Shown here piece after piece: positions 16,167 through 23,536 of a stretch of 64,000 nt of DNA (its first letter is position 1; each line of letters begins with the position of its first letter). A program made the position numbers and the translations under genes. Source of the DNA: an uncultured Verrucomicrobia subdivision 3 bacterium (GTDB lineage: Bacteria > Verrucomicrobiota > Verrucomicrobiia > Limisphaerales > UBA11358); the NCBI GenBank assembly GCA_903850425.1, contig CAINLR010000141.1, positions 109,296 to 173,295 of the forward strand. Direction: 5' to 3'. The notes beneath the pieces were generated by a model, which saw only the letters and a program-made list of their open reading frames with translations, made no database searches and was not told the DNA's origin.

Positions 16167-17273
16167 ATGCGTTTCCTGATGCTCAACTGGCGCGACCCGA
16201 AAAATCCGCTTTCCGGCGGCGCGGAGCGCGTGACACTGGCCTACCTCCTCGCTTTGGTTGAACGCGGACACGAGGTGTTTTGGTTTGCCAATGATTTCCC
16301 AGGCGCGGCGAAGGAGGAAATTTTTCAGGGAATAAAAATTATTCGCGGCGGCGGCAAAGGCAGTTCCGTGGTCAAGGCGCGGCAGTGGTATCGCCGGCAG
16401 AAACGTTTTGATCTTGTCATTGACCAGCACCACGGCATTCCGTGGTTTGCGCCTTGGTGGGCCAAGACCAATTGCGTCGCCTACATCCACGAAGTTCTGG
16501 GGCCGATCTGGAATTCATTTTATCCGTGGCCGCTTAGCGCCATCGGCCAGGCGCAGGAACGCTGGACGCATTCGTTTTACGGTCGGGTGCCGTTTTGGAC
16601 GCCGTCCGATTCCACGAAAAAAGTTTTGTCGCAGCACGGCGTCCGCGAAATCCGCGTTTTTCCCAACGGCACGGATGCGACGCCGCTCGCCGCGCTGGAA
16701 ACCAAACGGATGGCCGCTCCGCTGCGCCTGATCACCGTTTCCCGGCTCGCGCCCAACAAGCGGGTGGAGCACGCGATTCGCGCGCTGAAGATTTTGTTGG
16801 AGCGGAAGGCGGACGTCCGCCTGACCATCGTCGGCACTGGCGATACGGAAGCGGCATTGAAACAAACAGCCAAGGAACTCGGCGTCAGCGACCGGGTCGA
16901 GTTCGCCGGATTGCTCAACGAAGCCGCGAAAAATGAGCAACTCCGCCGCGCGCATTTTCTGGTTCACACCTCGGTGCGCGAAGGCTGGGGCTTGAACGTC
17001 ATCGAGGCCAACGCCATGGGCACGCCGGCGATTGTTTATCCCGTCGGCGGACTGGTGGATTCAACGGTCCACAATGAAACCGGCTATGTGACGCCTGACG
17101 AAACGCCGGCGGCGGTCGCGGAAGCGGCGCTGAAAATTTTGGGTGCGCCGGAAAAATACGAACAACTGCGCGTGAATGCGTGGAACCGCTCCAAGACGTT
17201 TGCGTGGGACAAAGTCGTAGAACCGGTTTGCGACTGGCTGGAAAAAGAGGCCGCGCGGAAAATTTCAAAGTGA
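16167..17273 (+). CDS. Glycosyltransferase family 4
   Basis: The protein is 368 aa and starts MRFLMLNWRDPKNPLSGGAE, the nucleotide-proximal loop of GT4 enzymes (GGAERVT). The C-terminal Rossmann domain has VSRLAPNKRVEHAI, the donor-site stretch VREGWGLNVIEANAMGTP with the E-x7-E pair, and PVGGLVDSTV. It probably adds a sugar, perhaps heptose given the neighbours, to an envelope glycan at the inner membrane. The ATG at 16167 lies 17 nt after the rfaE2 stop codon. A longer frame to 15945 only overlaps rfaE2 and is not believed. Confidence 0.92.
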   Translation: MRFLMLNWRDPKNPLSGGAERVTLAYLLALVERGHEVFWFANDFPGAAKEEIFQGIKIIRGGGKGSSVVKARQWYRRQKRFDLVIDQHHGIPWFAPWWAKTNCVAYIHEVLGPIWNSFYPWPLSAIGQAQERWTHSFYGRVPFWTPSDSTKKVLSQHGVREIRVFPNGTDATPLAALETKRMAAPLRLITVSRLAPNKRVEHAIRALKILLERKADVRLTIVGTGDTEAALKQTAKELGVSDRVEFAGLLNEAAKNEQLRRAHFLVHTSVREGWGLNVIEANAMGTPAIVYPVGGLVDSTVHNETGYVTPDETPAAVAEAALKILGAPEKYEQLRVNAWNRSKTFAWDKVVEPVCDWLEKEAARKISK

Positions 17274-17303
17274 AATATTGTCACGACGTCGTTGTTTTTA
17301 TGA

Positions 17304-17457
17304 GGTAGAACAGGCGTCTCGCCTGTCAAATTCGGCGTCCCGCCGAATTTCGGAGGGAGACGAGATGCTTCAAAAAATAAATAAAGTGGGACCAATCTTT
17401 GGCCCCACCAGTTTTCGGCGGGACGCCGAAAACGACAGGCCGGAGGCCTGTGCTACC
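17304..17457. repeat. 154-bp nested-hairpin repeat between convergent genes
   Basis: Outer arms are GGTAGAACAGGCGTCTCGCC (then TGTC) and GACAGGCCGGAGGCCTGTGC (then TACC). Inner arms are TTCGGCGTCCCGCCGAA and TTTTCGGCGGGACGCCGAAA. A central pair is GTGGGACC/GGCCCCAC. It fills the gap between the converging GT4 and transaldolase genes and may work as a bidirectional terminator. The ACAGGC...GCCTGT outer arms are a repeat type I have seen in this phylum. Confidence 0.75.
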
Positions 17458-17459
17458 AA

Positions 17460-18182
17460 TTACAGCGTAAAGCCGGCGGCCTTGGCGTCGTTGGCAAACA
17501 TCTTCACGGTGTCGAGCGAGAGTTCGCCAAGATCCATGCCGGCCATCTTGATTGCCTTGCCCAGAATATCGTGCGGCACGGTGACGATGTGCGACCCGCA
17601 GTCGTTAGCCTGGAAAATATTCAACACTTCGCGCACGCTCGCCCAGAGCAGTTCCACATGCGGCAAGTTCTTCAAGATCGTTTTGCTCTCAGTCATGATG
17701 CCGACGGGATCCACGCCCGTGTCCGCGATGCGTCCGGCGAAAATGGAGACGACGGCGGGCACGTTGGGATTCAACGCGGCAGCGACACCTTTGACCTGAT
17801 CCAAGGTGAGAATCGCGGTCACGTTGAGTTTCACGCCTTCGTTCGCGAGTTCCTTGATCAGCGACAAGGAGGATTCGTTGCGCGTGTTGGTGATCGGAAT
17901 CTTGACGTAAACATTCTTGCCCCAGGCGTTGATCTTCAAGCCCTGGCGTTTCATCTCGGAAAACTCGTCGGAAAACACTTCGAGCGACAGCGGCTTGACG
18001 GTGATGGTTTGGAGCACGTCGCGCGCGAACGCCTCGAAATCGGTCAGGCCAGCCTTGCGCATGAGCGTCGGGTTGGTCGTGAGGCCTTGGATCAGCGGAT
18101 TGGCGTTGAGTTCCAACATGCCTTTTTTATCCGCGCCGTCGGCGAAAATTTTGACAGACAAATCTTTGAGGGTTCGTTTCAT
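17460..18182 (-). CDS. Transaldolase-family protein
   Basis: The protein is 240 aa and fits the short (TalC/FSA-like) class. TTNPTL lies at 35-40, and the Schiff-base lysine is Lys94 in NVYVKIPIT. LNVTAILTLDQV and VSIFAGRIADTG complete the barrel signature. It either transfers dihydroxyacetone units (making sedoheptulose 7-phosphate) or is a fructose 6-phosphate aldolase; sequence alone does not decide. It lies 4 nt after gmhB in the heptose operon, which supports a role in supplying sedoheptulose 7-phosphate. The ATG at 18182 fits the family N-terminus. Confidence 0.9.
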   Translation of the reverse strand: MKRTLKDLSVKIFADGADKKGMLELNANPLIQGLTTNPTLMRKAGLTDFEAFARDVLQTITVKPLSLEVFSDEFSEMKRQGLKINAWGKNVYVKIPITNTRNESSLSLIKELANEGVKLNVTAILTLDQVKGVAAALNPNVPAVVSIFAGRIADTGVDPVGIMTESKTILKNLPHVELLWASVREVLNIFQANDCGSHIVTVPHDILGKAIKMAGMDLGELSLDTVKMFANDAKAAGFTL

Positions 18183-18186
18183 AAAA

Positions 18187-18780
18187 TTATTGATGCGTTT
18201 GGGCCAAGATAATGTCCGCAGCCTCACCCAGATGGCGAGCCGAAAAATCAGGTTTTTGCTTCAGCTCCTCGGCGTAGCCGCGATCAATGAAAATCGTTTT
18301 GCAGCCCGCGGCGTGGCCGCAATCCACGTCGCGCCAGCGGTCGCCGACCATCCAGCTTTGCGTGAGATCAATGCCCAACTCGCGCGCCGCGTGGAGCAAC
18401 ATGCCGGGCTTGGGCTTGCGGCAGTCGCAATCGGACAAGCCTTTGCCGGCATGATAACAAACTTCCACGCGGTCAATCGGCAGTTGCGCCAGCATATGCG
18501 CGTGAATGGTCTCGACAATTTCCTGCTTGAGCGTGCCACGACCGACGTCAGGCTGGTTGGTGGAGACGATCAGCACAAAGCCAGCGGCTTTGAGTTGGGC
18601 GCACGCTGCTGGAACTTCCGGGAGAATTTCGAACTCAGTCAAACTGGTGGGCGGATACGGCTTAGACTCGCGCTCCAGCGCGCGATTGATGACCCCATCG
18701 CGGTCGAGAAAGACGGCAGCTCTCAACTTTGTAGGAGCCGACGTGAGGAGGCTCTGACTAATTGGTTTATTCGCGGACAA
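18187..18780 (-). CDS. gmhB: D-glycero-D-manno-heptose 1,7-bisphosphate phosphatase-like HAD enzyme
   Basis: The protein is 197 aa as drawn from ATG 18780. The HAD IIIA motif VFLDRDGVIN gives nucleophile Asp26 and Asp28. STNQPDVGRG follows, then a Cys-rich zinc loop (CYHAG...CDCRKPKPGM), and the C-terminal MVGDRWRDVDCG completes the catalytic set. It removes a phosphate from heptose 1,7-bisphosphate. The first 18 or so residues are encoded by a palindromic repeat (18731-18820), so the ancestral start may be TTG 18726, right after the repeat. It lies between the SIS gene and the transaldolase gene. Confidence 0.9.
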   Translation of the reverse strand: MSANKPISQSLLTSAPTKLRAAVFLDRDGVINRALERESKPYPPTSLTEFEILPEVPAACAQLKAAGFVLIVSTNQPDVGRGTLKQEIVETIHAHMLAQLPIDRVEVCYHAGKGLSDCDCRKPKPGMLLHAARELGIDLTQSWMVGDRWRDVDCGHAAGCKTIFIDRGYAEELKQKPDFSARHLGEAADIILAQTHQ

Positions 18781-18820
18781 TTTGGAAATTAAGTTAGAGC
18801 CTCCTCACGTCGGCGGCTAC
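18731..18820. repeat. 90-bp palindromic repeat at the 5' end of gmhB
   Basis: The left arm GTAGGAGCCGACGTGAGGAG (then GCTCT) mirrors the right arm, whose complement reads GTAGCCGCCGACGTGAGGAG (then GCTCTAA). The spacer is about 35 nt. A second copy of the family, GTAGCAGCCGCCGTAAGGAG (then GCTC), lies inside the GH43-like gene at 38378. Confidence 0.8.
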
Positions 18821-18824
18821 GAAA

Positions 18825-19421
18825 TCACTTCGTTGATTCCCATTTGGTCTGCGCGACCTTGAGCTTGGGATGCGACACGAACAGATGCCAGATGACGCCT
18901 TGAAACGCTTCGCTGAGCGGCGTGACGTGTGTGGGGTTCACCGTCGGCACGATGACGCACGCGGTCGCCTGCTGCGCCGTGTAGCCGCCGTCGCGACCCA
19001 CGATGCCGACCACTGATGCGCCGACCGCTTTGGCGACTTGGATCGCGCTGACGAGATTCGGACTGACATTCTTTTCGAGATTGCCGCCGCCGACAGAAAA
19101 GATGAGCAAGCCGTCCTTCGCGTTGATGCGACTGCCTTTGAGCCACTCGGAGAATACCGTTGCCCAGCCTTCGTCGTTGGTGCGCGCGGTGAGTTCGGAG
19201 ACGTTGTCGGTCGGCGCGTAGGCTTCGAAGCCGCAGATTTTGCGAAAGTCATTCACGGCGTGGCCGGCGTTGCCCGCGCTGCCGCCGACGCCGAGGATGA
19301 ACAGGCGGCCGCCGCGCTCGCGGATGGCGGCCAGTTCGTCCGCCGCCTTTTCGATGGCCGCTTCGTTGAGTTGCGCCGTGACCTGCTGGACTTCGGCGAG
19401 AAATTGTTTGGTAAAGCTCAT
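18825..19421 (-). CDS. SIS-domain sugar isomerase, GmhA-like
   Basis: The protein (198 aa) has a SIS fold with the phosphosugar loop ILGVGGSAGNAGH (43-55), SVGGGN, and GIVGRDGGY. It resembles sedoheptulose 7-phosphate isomerase (GmhA), and its operon position between hddC and gmhB supports that reaction. However, the zinc-binding H-x3-E of GmhA appears as H-x3-D (HAVND), and a canonical gmhA with H-x3-E lies at 33625. It may therefore act on a related phosphosugar or be a diverged isomerase. Confidence 0.82.
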   Translation of the reverse strand: MSFTKQFLAEVQQVTAQLNEAAIEKAADELAAIRERGGRLFILGVGGSAGNAGHAVNDFRKICGFEAYAPTDNVSELTARTNDEGWATVFSEWLKGSRINAKDGLLIFSVGGGNLEKNVSPNLVSAIQVAKAVGASVVGIVGRDGGYTAQQATACVIVPTVNPTHVTPLSEAFQGVIWHLFVSHPKLKVAQTKWESTK

Positions 19422-19525
19422 AGACTGGCAAAATGAAACACGATTTGAACCGCGATTGCACCAAAAATGAAAGGCCCGAAAACCGGCTGATTCCTTAGCT
19501 TTAATTATTAAAGAAAGCCAAGACC

Positions 19526-19591
19526 CGAATGACTAATGACTCGGCGCGTGCCGAAAGCCGTTCGTCATTCGATTTTAATCATTCATCATTC
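19526..19591. repeat. 'AATGACTAATGAC / TCATTCATCATT' repeat overlapping the hddC stop codon
   Basis: CCGAATGACTAATGACTCGG is followed about 20 nt later by CGTCATTCG and ATCATTCATCATTCC. The runs are imperfect inverted copies of an AATGA unit. The hddC C-terminus (GMMND and stop) is encoded inside the right half, so the repeat supplies the stop codon. Confidence 0.6.
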
Positions 19592-20306
19592 CCGCTGGCT
19601 TTGATTGCAGCAACCGCTCCAGTTCTTCCAATCCCGCCGGCGAACCCATTTCGTAAAAACGTTCCAGCACTTCGTAGCCGGCCAATTGTTTTTCGCGCAC
19701 GAGCCGGCCCATGACTTCGGCGAGGTCAAAAACCTGGTCCGCTGCATAGGCGTCGAACACCGAGGATTTGAAGAGGCTCAAGCCATAATCAATGTGCCGC
19801 ATCTCCGACAGCTTGACCTTTTTGTCATAGACCGCGATTTCGCCGTCGCGGAAAACGACGTTGCTCGCATCATATTTGCCTTCGTTGCGATAAACCGTCA
19901 TCAGGCCGAGCTTGCCGCTGCGATGAAAGGTTTCAGCCACGGGCGCATAGGGAAGCGGCAGATACGAATCGCCGTAGAGGATAAAAAATTCTTCGCCGAG
20001 CTTCGGCAAAGCGCGTTTGATCGCACCGCCGGTGCCGAGCAACTTCTCGCCATCGAAGGAATAGTCGAGCTTGATGCCAAAGGCTTCGCTGCCGAAATCG
20101 CGCTGGATCATCTCGCCGAGGTAGCCGATGCACAACACCGCGTGGCGGATGCCGCGCGCGTGCAACATCTCCAACTGGTGCGCCAGAAACGGCCGGCCCT
20201 CGACGGGCACGAGCGACTTGGGAATTTTTTCCGTGATGGGCCGCAGCCGCGTGGCGAGTCCGCCCGCAAGAATGGCGACGGGAATTTTTTCCAATGTTTT
20301 GCTCAC
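19575..20306 (-). CDS. hddC: HddC-type heptose 1-phosphate nucleotidyltransferase
   Basis: The protein is 243 aa. It has the nucleotidyltransferase motif PVAILAGGLATRLRPITEK (9-27), with KIPKSLVPV and the metal-binding ILYGDSYLP. It transfers a nucleotide to a sugar 1-phosphate. Adjacency and 4-nt overlap with the HddA kinase gene point to GDP-D-glycero-alpha-D-manno-heptose synthesis, as in known hddA-hddC pairs. Without its neighbours it would be called simply a mannose/glucose 1-phosphate nucleotidyltransferase. Its C-terminal residues come from a short repeat. Confidence 0.87.
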   Translation of the reverse strand: MSKTLEKIPVAILAGGLATRLRPITEKIPKSLVPVEGRPFLAHQLEMLHARGIRHAVLCIGYLGEMIQRDFGSEAFGIKLDYSFDGEKLLGTGGAIKRALPKLGEEFFILYGDSYLPLPYAPVAETFHRSGKLGLMTVYRNEGKYDASNVVFRDGEIAVYDKKVKLSEMRHIDYGLSLFKSSVFDAYAADQVFDLAEVMGRLVREKQLAGYEVLERFYEMGSPAGLEELERLLQSKPAGMMND

Positions 20307-21283
20307 GAGATGACAAGTTTGGTTCCCTCAAAATCAAACCGGAAGCGCACTTCCTTCAAGCCGCTTTGGCGCATGGCGTGACGCAGTTTGGCCTTGTCCT
20401 CCGCGTAGAACATCAGGAAGCCGCCGCCGCCCGCGCCGATGAGCTTGCCGCCGAGCGCGCCGTTGGCCAGCGCGAGGTCATACCATTCGTTGATCTTGGG
20501 ATTGCTCATGCCGCCGCTGCGCTGTTTCTTGCGCTGCCAATGCACGTCCATCAGCCGTGCGAACTCGTGCAGGTTGCCCGTCTCCAGCGCGACCTTGCTT
20601 TGCTGGCCGAGATCTTTGACGAAGTGCAGATTCTCGATCATGGACTTGTCGTCCGATTTCGATTTCGTGTCCTGCTCCTTCAAAATCGCCGACGCGCTGC
20701 GCGAATAGCCGGTGAAGAACAACAGCAGATTGTCTTCGAGATTGTCGCGCGTTTCATCGGAGACTTTCAGCGGCCACGCCTCGACTTTGCCGCCGGGCAG
20801 AAAATTGAAGCACGTCAAACCGCCGTAAGCCGCGATGTATTGGTCCTGTTTGCCAATCGGCTCCTTCAGCCGGTTCAACTCGATGTCGCACGCCTGCTCC
20901 GCCAGTTCGGCGGGATGGACCAGATTCCGTTTGTGCGCGTGCAGCGCTTTGAGCAAGGCCGTGGTAAAGCTGCCGGACGACCCCAGCCCGGTGCCAGAGG
21001 GAATATCCGCCATCGAAGTCAGTTCCAAGGAATGACCGTTCATGCCGAGCGACGCAAACGCCTCGCGAATGATCGGGTGCTTCAACTGCGCCGCTTCCGG
21101 CACGCGTTCCAATTCCGAATACTTCACGATCAAATCCGGCACGAACGTCTCGTGCAGCGTGATGTAAACGTAGCGGTCAATCGCGGCGGCAATGAGAAAC
21201 CCGCCGAATTTTTCGTAATACGACGGCAAATCCGTGCCGCCGCCGCCGAGGCTGATGCGAAGTGGTGAACGCGCAATGATCAT
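20303..21283 (-). CDS. hddA: D-glycero-alpha-D-manno-heptose 7-phosphate kinase
   Basis: The protein is 326 aa from ATG 21283 (MIIARSPLRISLGGGGTDLP), a GHMP-kinase N-terminus typical of HddA. The ATP motif IPSGTGLGSSGSFTTALL lies at about 105-122, and the C-terminal GHMP motif is LIGAGGGGFLMFYAED. It phosphorylates heptose 7-phosphate at C1 with alpha configuration, feeding GmhB and HddC. It overlaps hddC by 4 nt (ATGA), so the two are translationally coupled. The frame extends to 21343, but those residues lie in an AAAGCGGAAAGC repeat. It heads the minus-strand heptose operon. Confidence 0.92.
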   Translation of the reverse strand: MIIARSPLRISLGGGGTDLPSYYEKFGGFLIAAAIDRYVYITLHETFVPDLIVKYSELERVPEAAQLKHPIIREAFASLGMNGHSLELTSMADIPSGTGLGSSGSFTTALLKALHAHKRNLVHPAELAEQACDIELNRLKEPIGKQDQYIAAYGGLTCFNFLPGGKVEAWPLKVSDETRDNLEDNLLLFFTGYSRSASAILKEQDTKSKSDDKSMIENLHFVKDLGQQSKVALETGNLHEFARLMDVHWQRKKQRSGGMSNPKINEWYDLALANGALGGKLIGAGGGGFLMFYAEDKAKLRHAMRQSGLKEVRFRFDFEGTKLVIS

Positions 21284-21290
21284 GGGCCGT

Positions 21291-21326
21291 AATGAAAAGC
21301 GAAAAGCGGAAAGCGGGAAAGCAGAA
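21291..21326. repeat. Purine-rich 'GAAAAGCGGAAAGCGGG' tandem repeat
   Basis: Four GAAAGC/GGAAAGC units lie between hddA and the CbiX gene. The run is read by the long frames on both strands, which falsely extends the N-termini of both genes. It is nearly identical to the run inside the debranching-enzyme gene at 14229-14255. Confidence 0.6.
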
Positions 21327-21420
21327 ACTTGCCCCGCTGGCACTTGAAAACCCTGCGGCTGTGACCGGCACTCGCCGGACGCGGCTTGCGGTTGGCGGGC
21401 GGCTGCGCCAACTTTGGCGC

Positions 21421-22266
21421 GTGCAACGTGATCATTTCGCCGATGCCGTGCTGGTTGTGCTCGGTCATGGCACCACCTTGAACGACCAGTCCGCCGCGCC
21501 GGTGTGGCATCATGCGGCGGAGCTGCGCCGGCGGAAAATCTTCGCCGAGGTGCGCGCGGCGTTTTGGAAACAGGAGCCGCAGGTTAAAAAAGTGCTGGCG
21601 GAAATCACCGCGCCGCGCGTTTTTATCGTGCCGTTTTTCATCAGCGAAGGCTACTTCAGCACGGAAATCATTCCGCAGGAATTGGGCTTTCATTTTCCCG
21701 ACCATTTGTCACGCGCCACTCGTCACTCGTCACTGTTTTACGGCCGCCCCGTCGGCTCGCACGACCTGATGACCAAAGTCATTCTCGCCCGGGCGGCTGA
21801 AGTCGTGAGGCAATTTCCCTTTCCGCGCGCACCCAAACCGGCGGACACGACGCTGCTTATCGCCGGGCATGGCACCGGGCGCAACGTCAATTCCCGCCAA
21901 GCCGTCGAGCGACAGGTGGATTTGATCCGGGCGCAAAACATTTATGCCGGAGTCGGCGCGGTTTTCATGGAGGAAGCGCCGTTCATCAAAGACTGTCACG
22001 CGGCGGTGAAAACGAAGAACCTGGTCGTCGTGCCGTTCTTCATCAGCGACGGCTTGCACGCCGTCGAGGACATTCCGGTTTTGCTCGGCGAACCGGCGCG
22101 CCTCGTCCAGGAGCGCCATGCCGCCGGCCGGCCGACCTGGCGCAATCCGACCGAGCGCGCGGGCAAGCTCATCTGGTATTCGCCTTCGGTCGGCACCGAG
22201 CCGCTGCTGGCGGACGTCATTTTGGAACGCGCTTTTGAAACCGCGCGGCTGGCGGATGGAAAATAG
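21421..22266 (+). CDS. CbiX/SirB-family chelatase-like protein
   Basis: The protein is 281 aa from GTG 21421 (VQRDHFADAVLVVLGHG). It has two tandem CbiX-type halves, each with its own GHG motif: VVLGHGTTLN near residue 13 and LLIAGHGTGRN near 148. FIVPFFISEGYFS and VVVPFFISDGLHA are the matching second motifs. CbiX/SirB proteins insert metal into tetrapyrroles, but no cobalamin or haem gene is nearby, so the substrate is unknown. The frame opens earlier, at 21292, but that part is repeat-derived. A short repeat (RATRHSS) sits in the linker between the halves, and the last residues come from another repeat. Confidence 0.85.
   Translation: MQRDHFADAVLVVLGHGTTLNDQSAAPVWHHAAELRRRKIFAEVRAAFWKQEPQVKKVLAEITAPRVFIVPFFISEGYFSTEIIPQELGFHFPDHLSRATRHSSLFYGRPVGSHDLMTKVILARAAEVVRQFPFPRAPKPADTTLLIAGHGTGRNVNSRQAVERQVDLIRAQNIYAGVGAVFMEEAPFIKDCHAAVKTKNLVVVPFFISDGLHAVEDIPVLLGEPARLVQERHAAGRPTWRNPTERAGKLIWYSPSVGTEPLLADVILERAFETARLADGK
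21709..21734. repeat. Tandem 'CACTCGTCACTCGTCACT' repeat inside the CbiX gene
   Basis: Three CACTCGT units (after GTCACGCGC) are translated in frame as LSRATRHSSL within the loop between the two CbiX halves. It is a short direct repeat without secondary structure. Confidence 0.6.
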
Positions 22267-22302
22267 AAGATGGCGTGGCAGGTTGCCATCCGCCATCTTC
22301 CA
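22253..22302. repeat. 'GGATGGAAAATAGAAGATGGC' inverted repeat at the CbiX 3' end
   Basis: CGGATGGAAAATAGAAGATG (then GC) pairs with GCCATCCGCCATCTTCC around a 9-nt loop. The CbiX stop codon lies inside the left arm. It may act as a weak terminator. Confidence 0.6.
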
Positions 22303-22342
22303 GTCGCAATCCTCGTTTGACCAAACCAATTCAACTAAAAAC

Positions 22343-23404
22343 ATGAACAAGCTGCGCATTGGATTCCTGGGCACCGCCGGCATCGGCCGGAAAAACTGGA
22401 AGGCGGTTTTTAATTCCGGCAACTGCGTCGTTGCCGCCGTCGCCAGCCGCGATGTCAATAAAAGCCGCCAATACATTGAGGAATGTCAGCGCGAGTTCGG
22501 CTTCGCCGAAACGCCGCGCGCCGGCGGCAGCTATGCCGAGTTGCTCGCGTCGCCGGACGTGGACGCCGTCTATGTGCCGCTGCCGACGGGGTTGCGCAAA
22601 GAATGGGTGCTCCGCGCCGCCGACGCAGGCAAGCATGTGCTCTGCGAAAAACCGTGCGGTGTCAGCGCCGCCGAACTGGCGGACATGCTGGCCGCCTGCG
22701 CCAAAAATCGCGTGCAGTTCCTGGACGGCGTGATGTTCATGCACAGTCCGCGTCTGGCAAAAATCCGCGAGGTGCTGGACGACGACCAAAGTGTTGGCGA
22801 AATCCGGCGGATCACTTCCGCCTTCACCTTTTATGTGGGCGGGGATTTTTTCCGCGACAACATCCGCGTGGACGCCACCTTGGAGCCGGCCGGCTGCATT
22901 GGCGATCTCGGCTGGTATGGCATCCGTTTCGCGCTTTGGGCGATGCGCTGGCAACTGCCGCGCGAAGTCACCGGCAAAATTCTGTCGCAGTCCGGCACGC
23001 CGGTGCCCACGGAATTTGCCGGCGAATTGTTTTACGACGATGGAGTTTCCGCCGGATTTCATTGTTCGTTTCTCGCCGCCAAGCAGCAATGGGCGCACAT
23101 CAGCGGGCAAAAAGGCTGGCTGCGCGTGCCGGGGTTTGTCCATCCGCTCGACGGTTACGAACCGGCCTTCGAGGTCAACGATGCCGAAGTGCGCGTGGCC
23201 TCCGATGTCCAATGTCCGCCGGGGGCCGACCGGATGTTGTCTGGCCACGCCACCGCGCAGGACACGCGGATGTTCCGCAATTTTGCGAACCAGATTTTTT
23301 CCGGCCAACTCAATAACGACTGGCCACAATGGGCCGTAAAAACGCAACGCGTTCTGGATGCCTGCCACGCCGCGGCGCGGCGCGGCGCGGCGGTCAGGAT
23401 TTGA
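22343..23404 (+). CDS. Gfo/Idh/MocA-family oxidoreductase
   Basis: The protein (353 aa) has an N-terminal Rossmann NAD(P)-binding motif with GFLGTAGIGRKNW (7-19), the AGKHVLCEKP motif near 100, and a C-terminal alpha/beta domain. The ATG at 22343 matches the family start (MNKLRIGFLG); a longer upstream frame is a shadow of the CbiX gene. It oxidises or reduces a sugar or sugar derivative with NAD(P). The substrate is unknown. It lies between a CbiX gene and a PaaK-like ligase. Confidence 0.92.
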   Translation: MNKLRIGFLGTAGIGRKNWKAVFNSGNCVVAAVASRDVNKSRQYIEECQREFGFAETPRAGGSYAELLASPDVDAVYVPLPTGLRKEWVLRAADAGKHVLCEKPCGVSAAELADMLAACAKNRVQFLDGVMFMHSPRLAKIREVLDDDQSVGEIRRITSAFTFYVGGDFFRDNIRVDATLEPAGCIGDLGWYGIRFALWAMRWQLPREVTGKILSQSGTPVPTEFAGELFYDDGVSAGFHCSFLAAKQQWAHISGQKGWLRVPGFVHPLDGYEPAFEVNDAEVRVASDVQCPPGADRMLSGHATAQDTRMFRNFANQIFSGQLNNDWPQWAVKTQRVLDACHAAARRGAAVRI

Positions 23405-23536
23405 GTCCGGCATGAGCCGGCGGGCGGTTCACGCCGCAATGGGGGCCCACTCCCGATCCGGCCAACTCAAGCTCCATGCCTGGTATCTGATGATTTGACG
23501 GCGGCAGTTTCTTTGCCGACATTGTCGCCGCTAAAA

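Noticed and set aside
20294-21268. 324-residue plus-strand frame opposite hddA
   Set aside because: Shadow; the minus-strand product has clear GHMP-kinase motifs.
21284-21420. Extended N-terminus of CbiX (from 21292)
   Set aside because: The stretch consists of the GAAAGC repeat and low-complexity residues; family similarity begins at the GTG at 21421.
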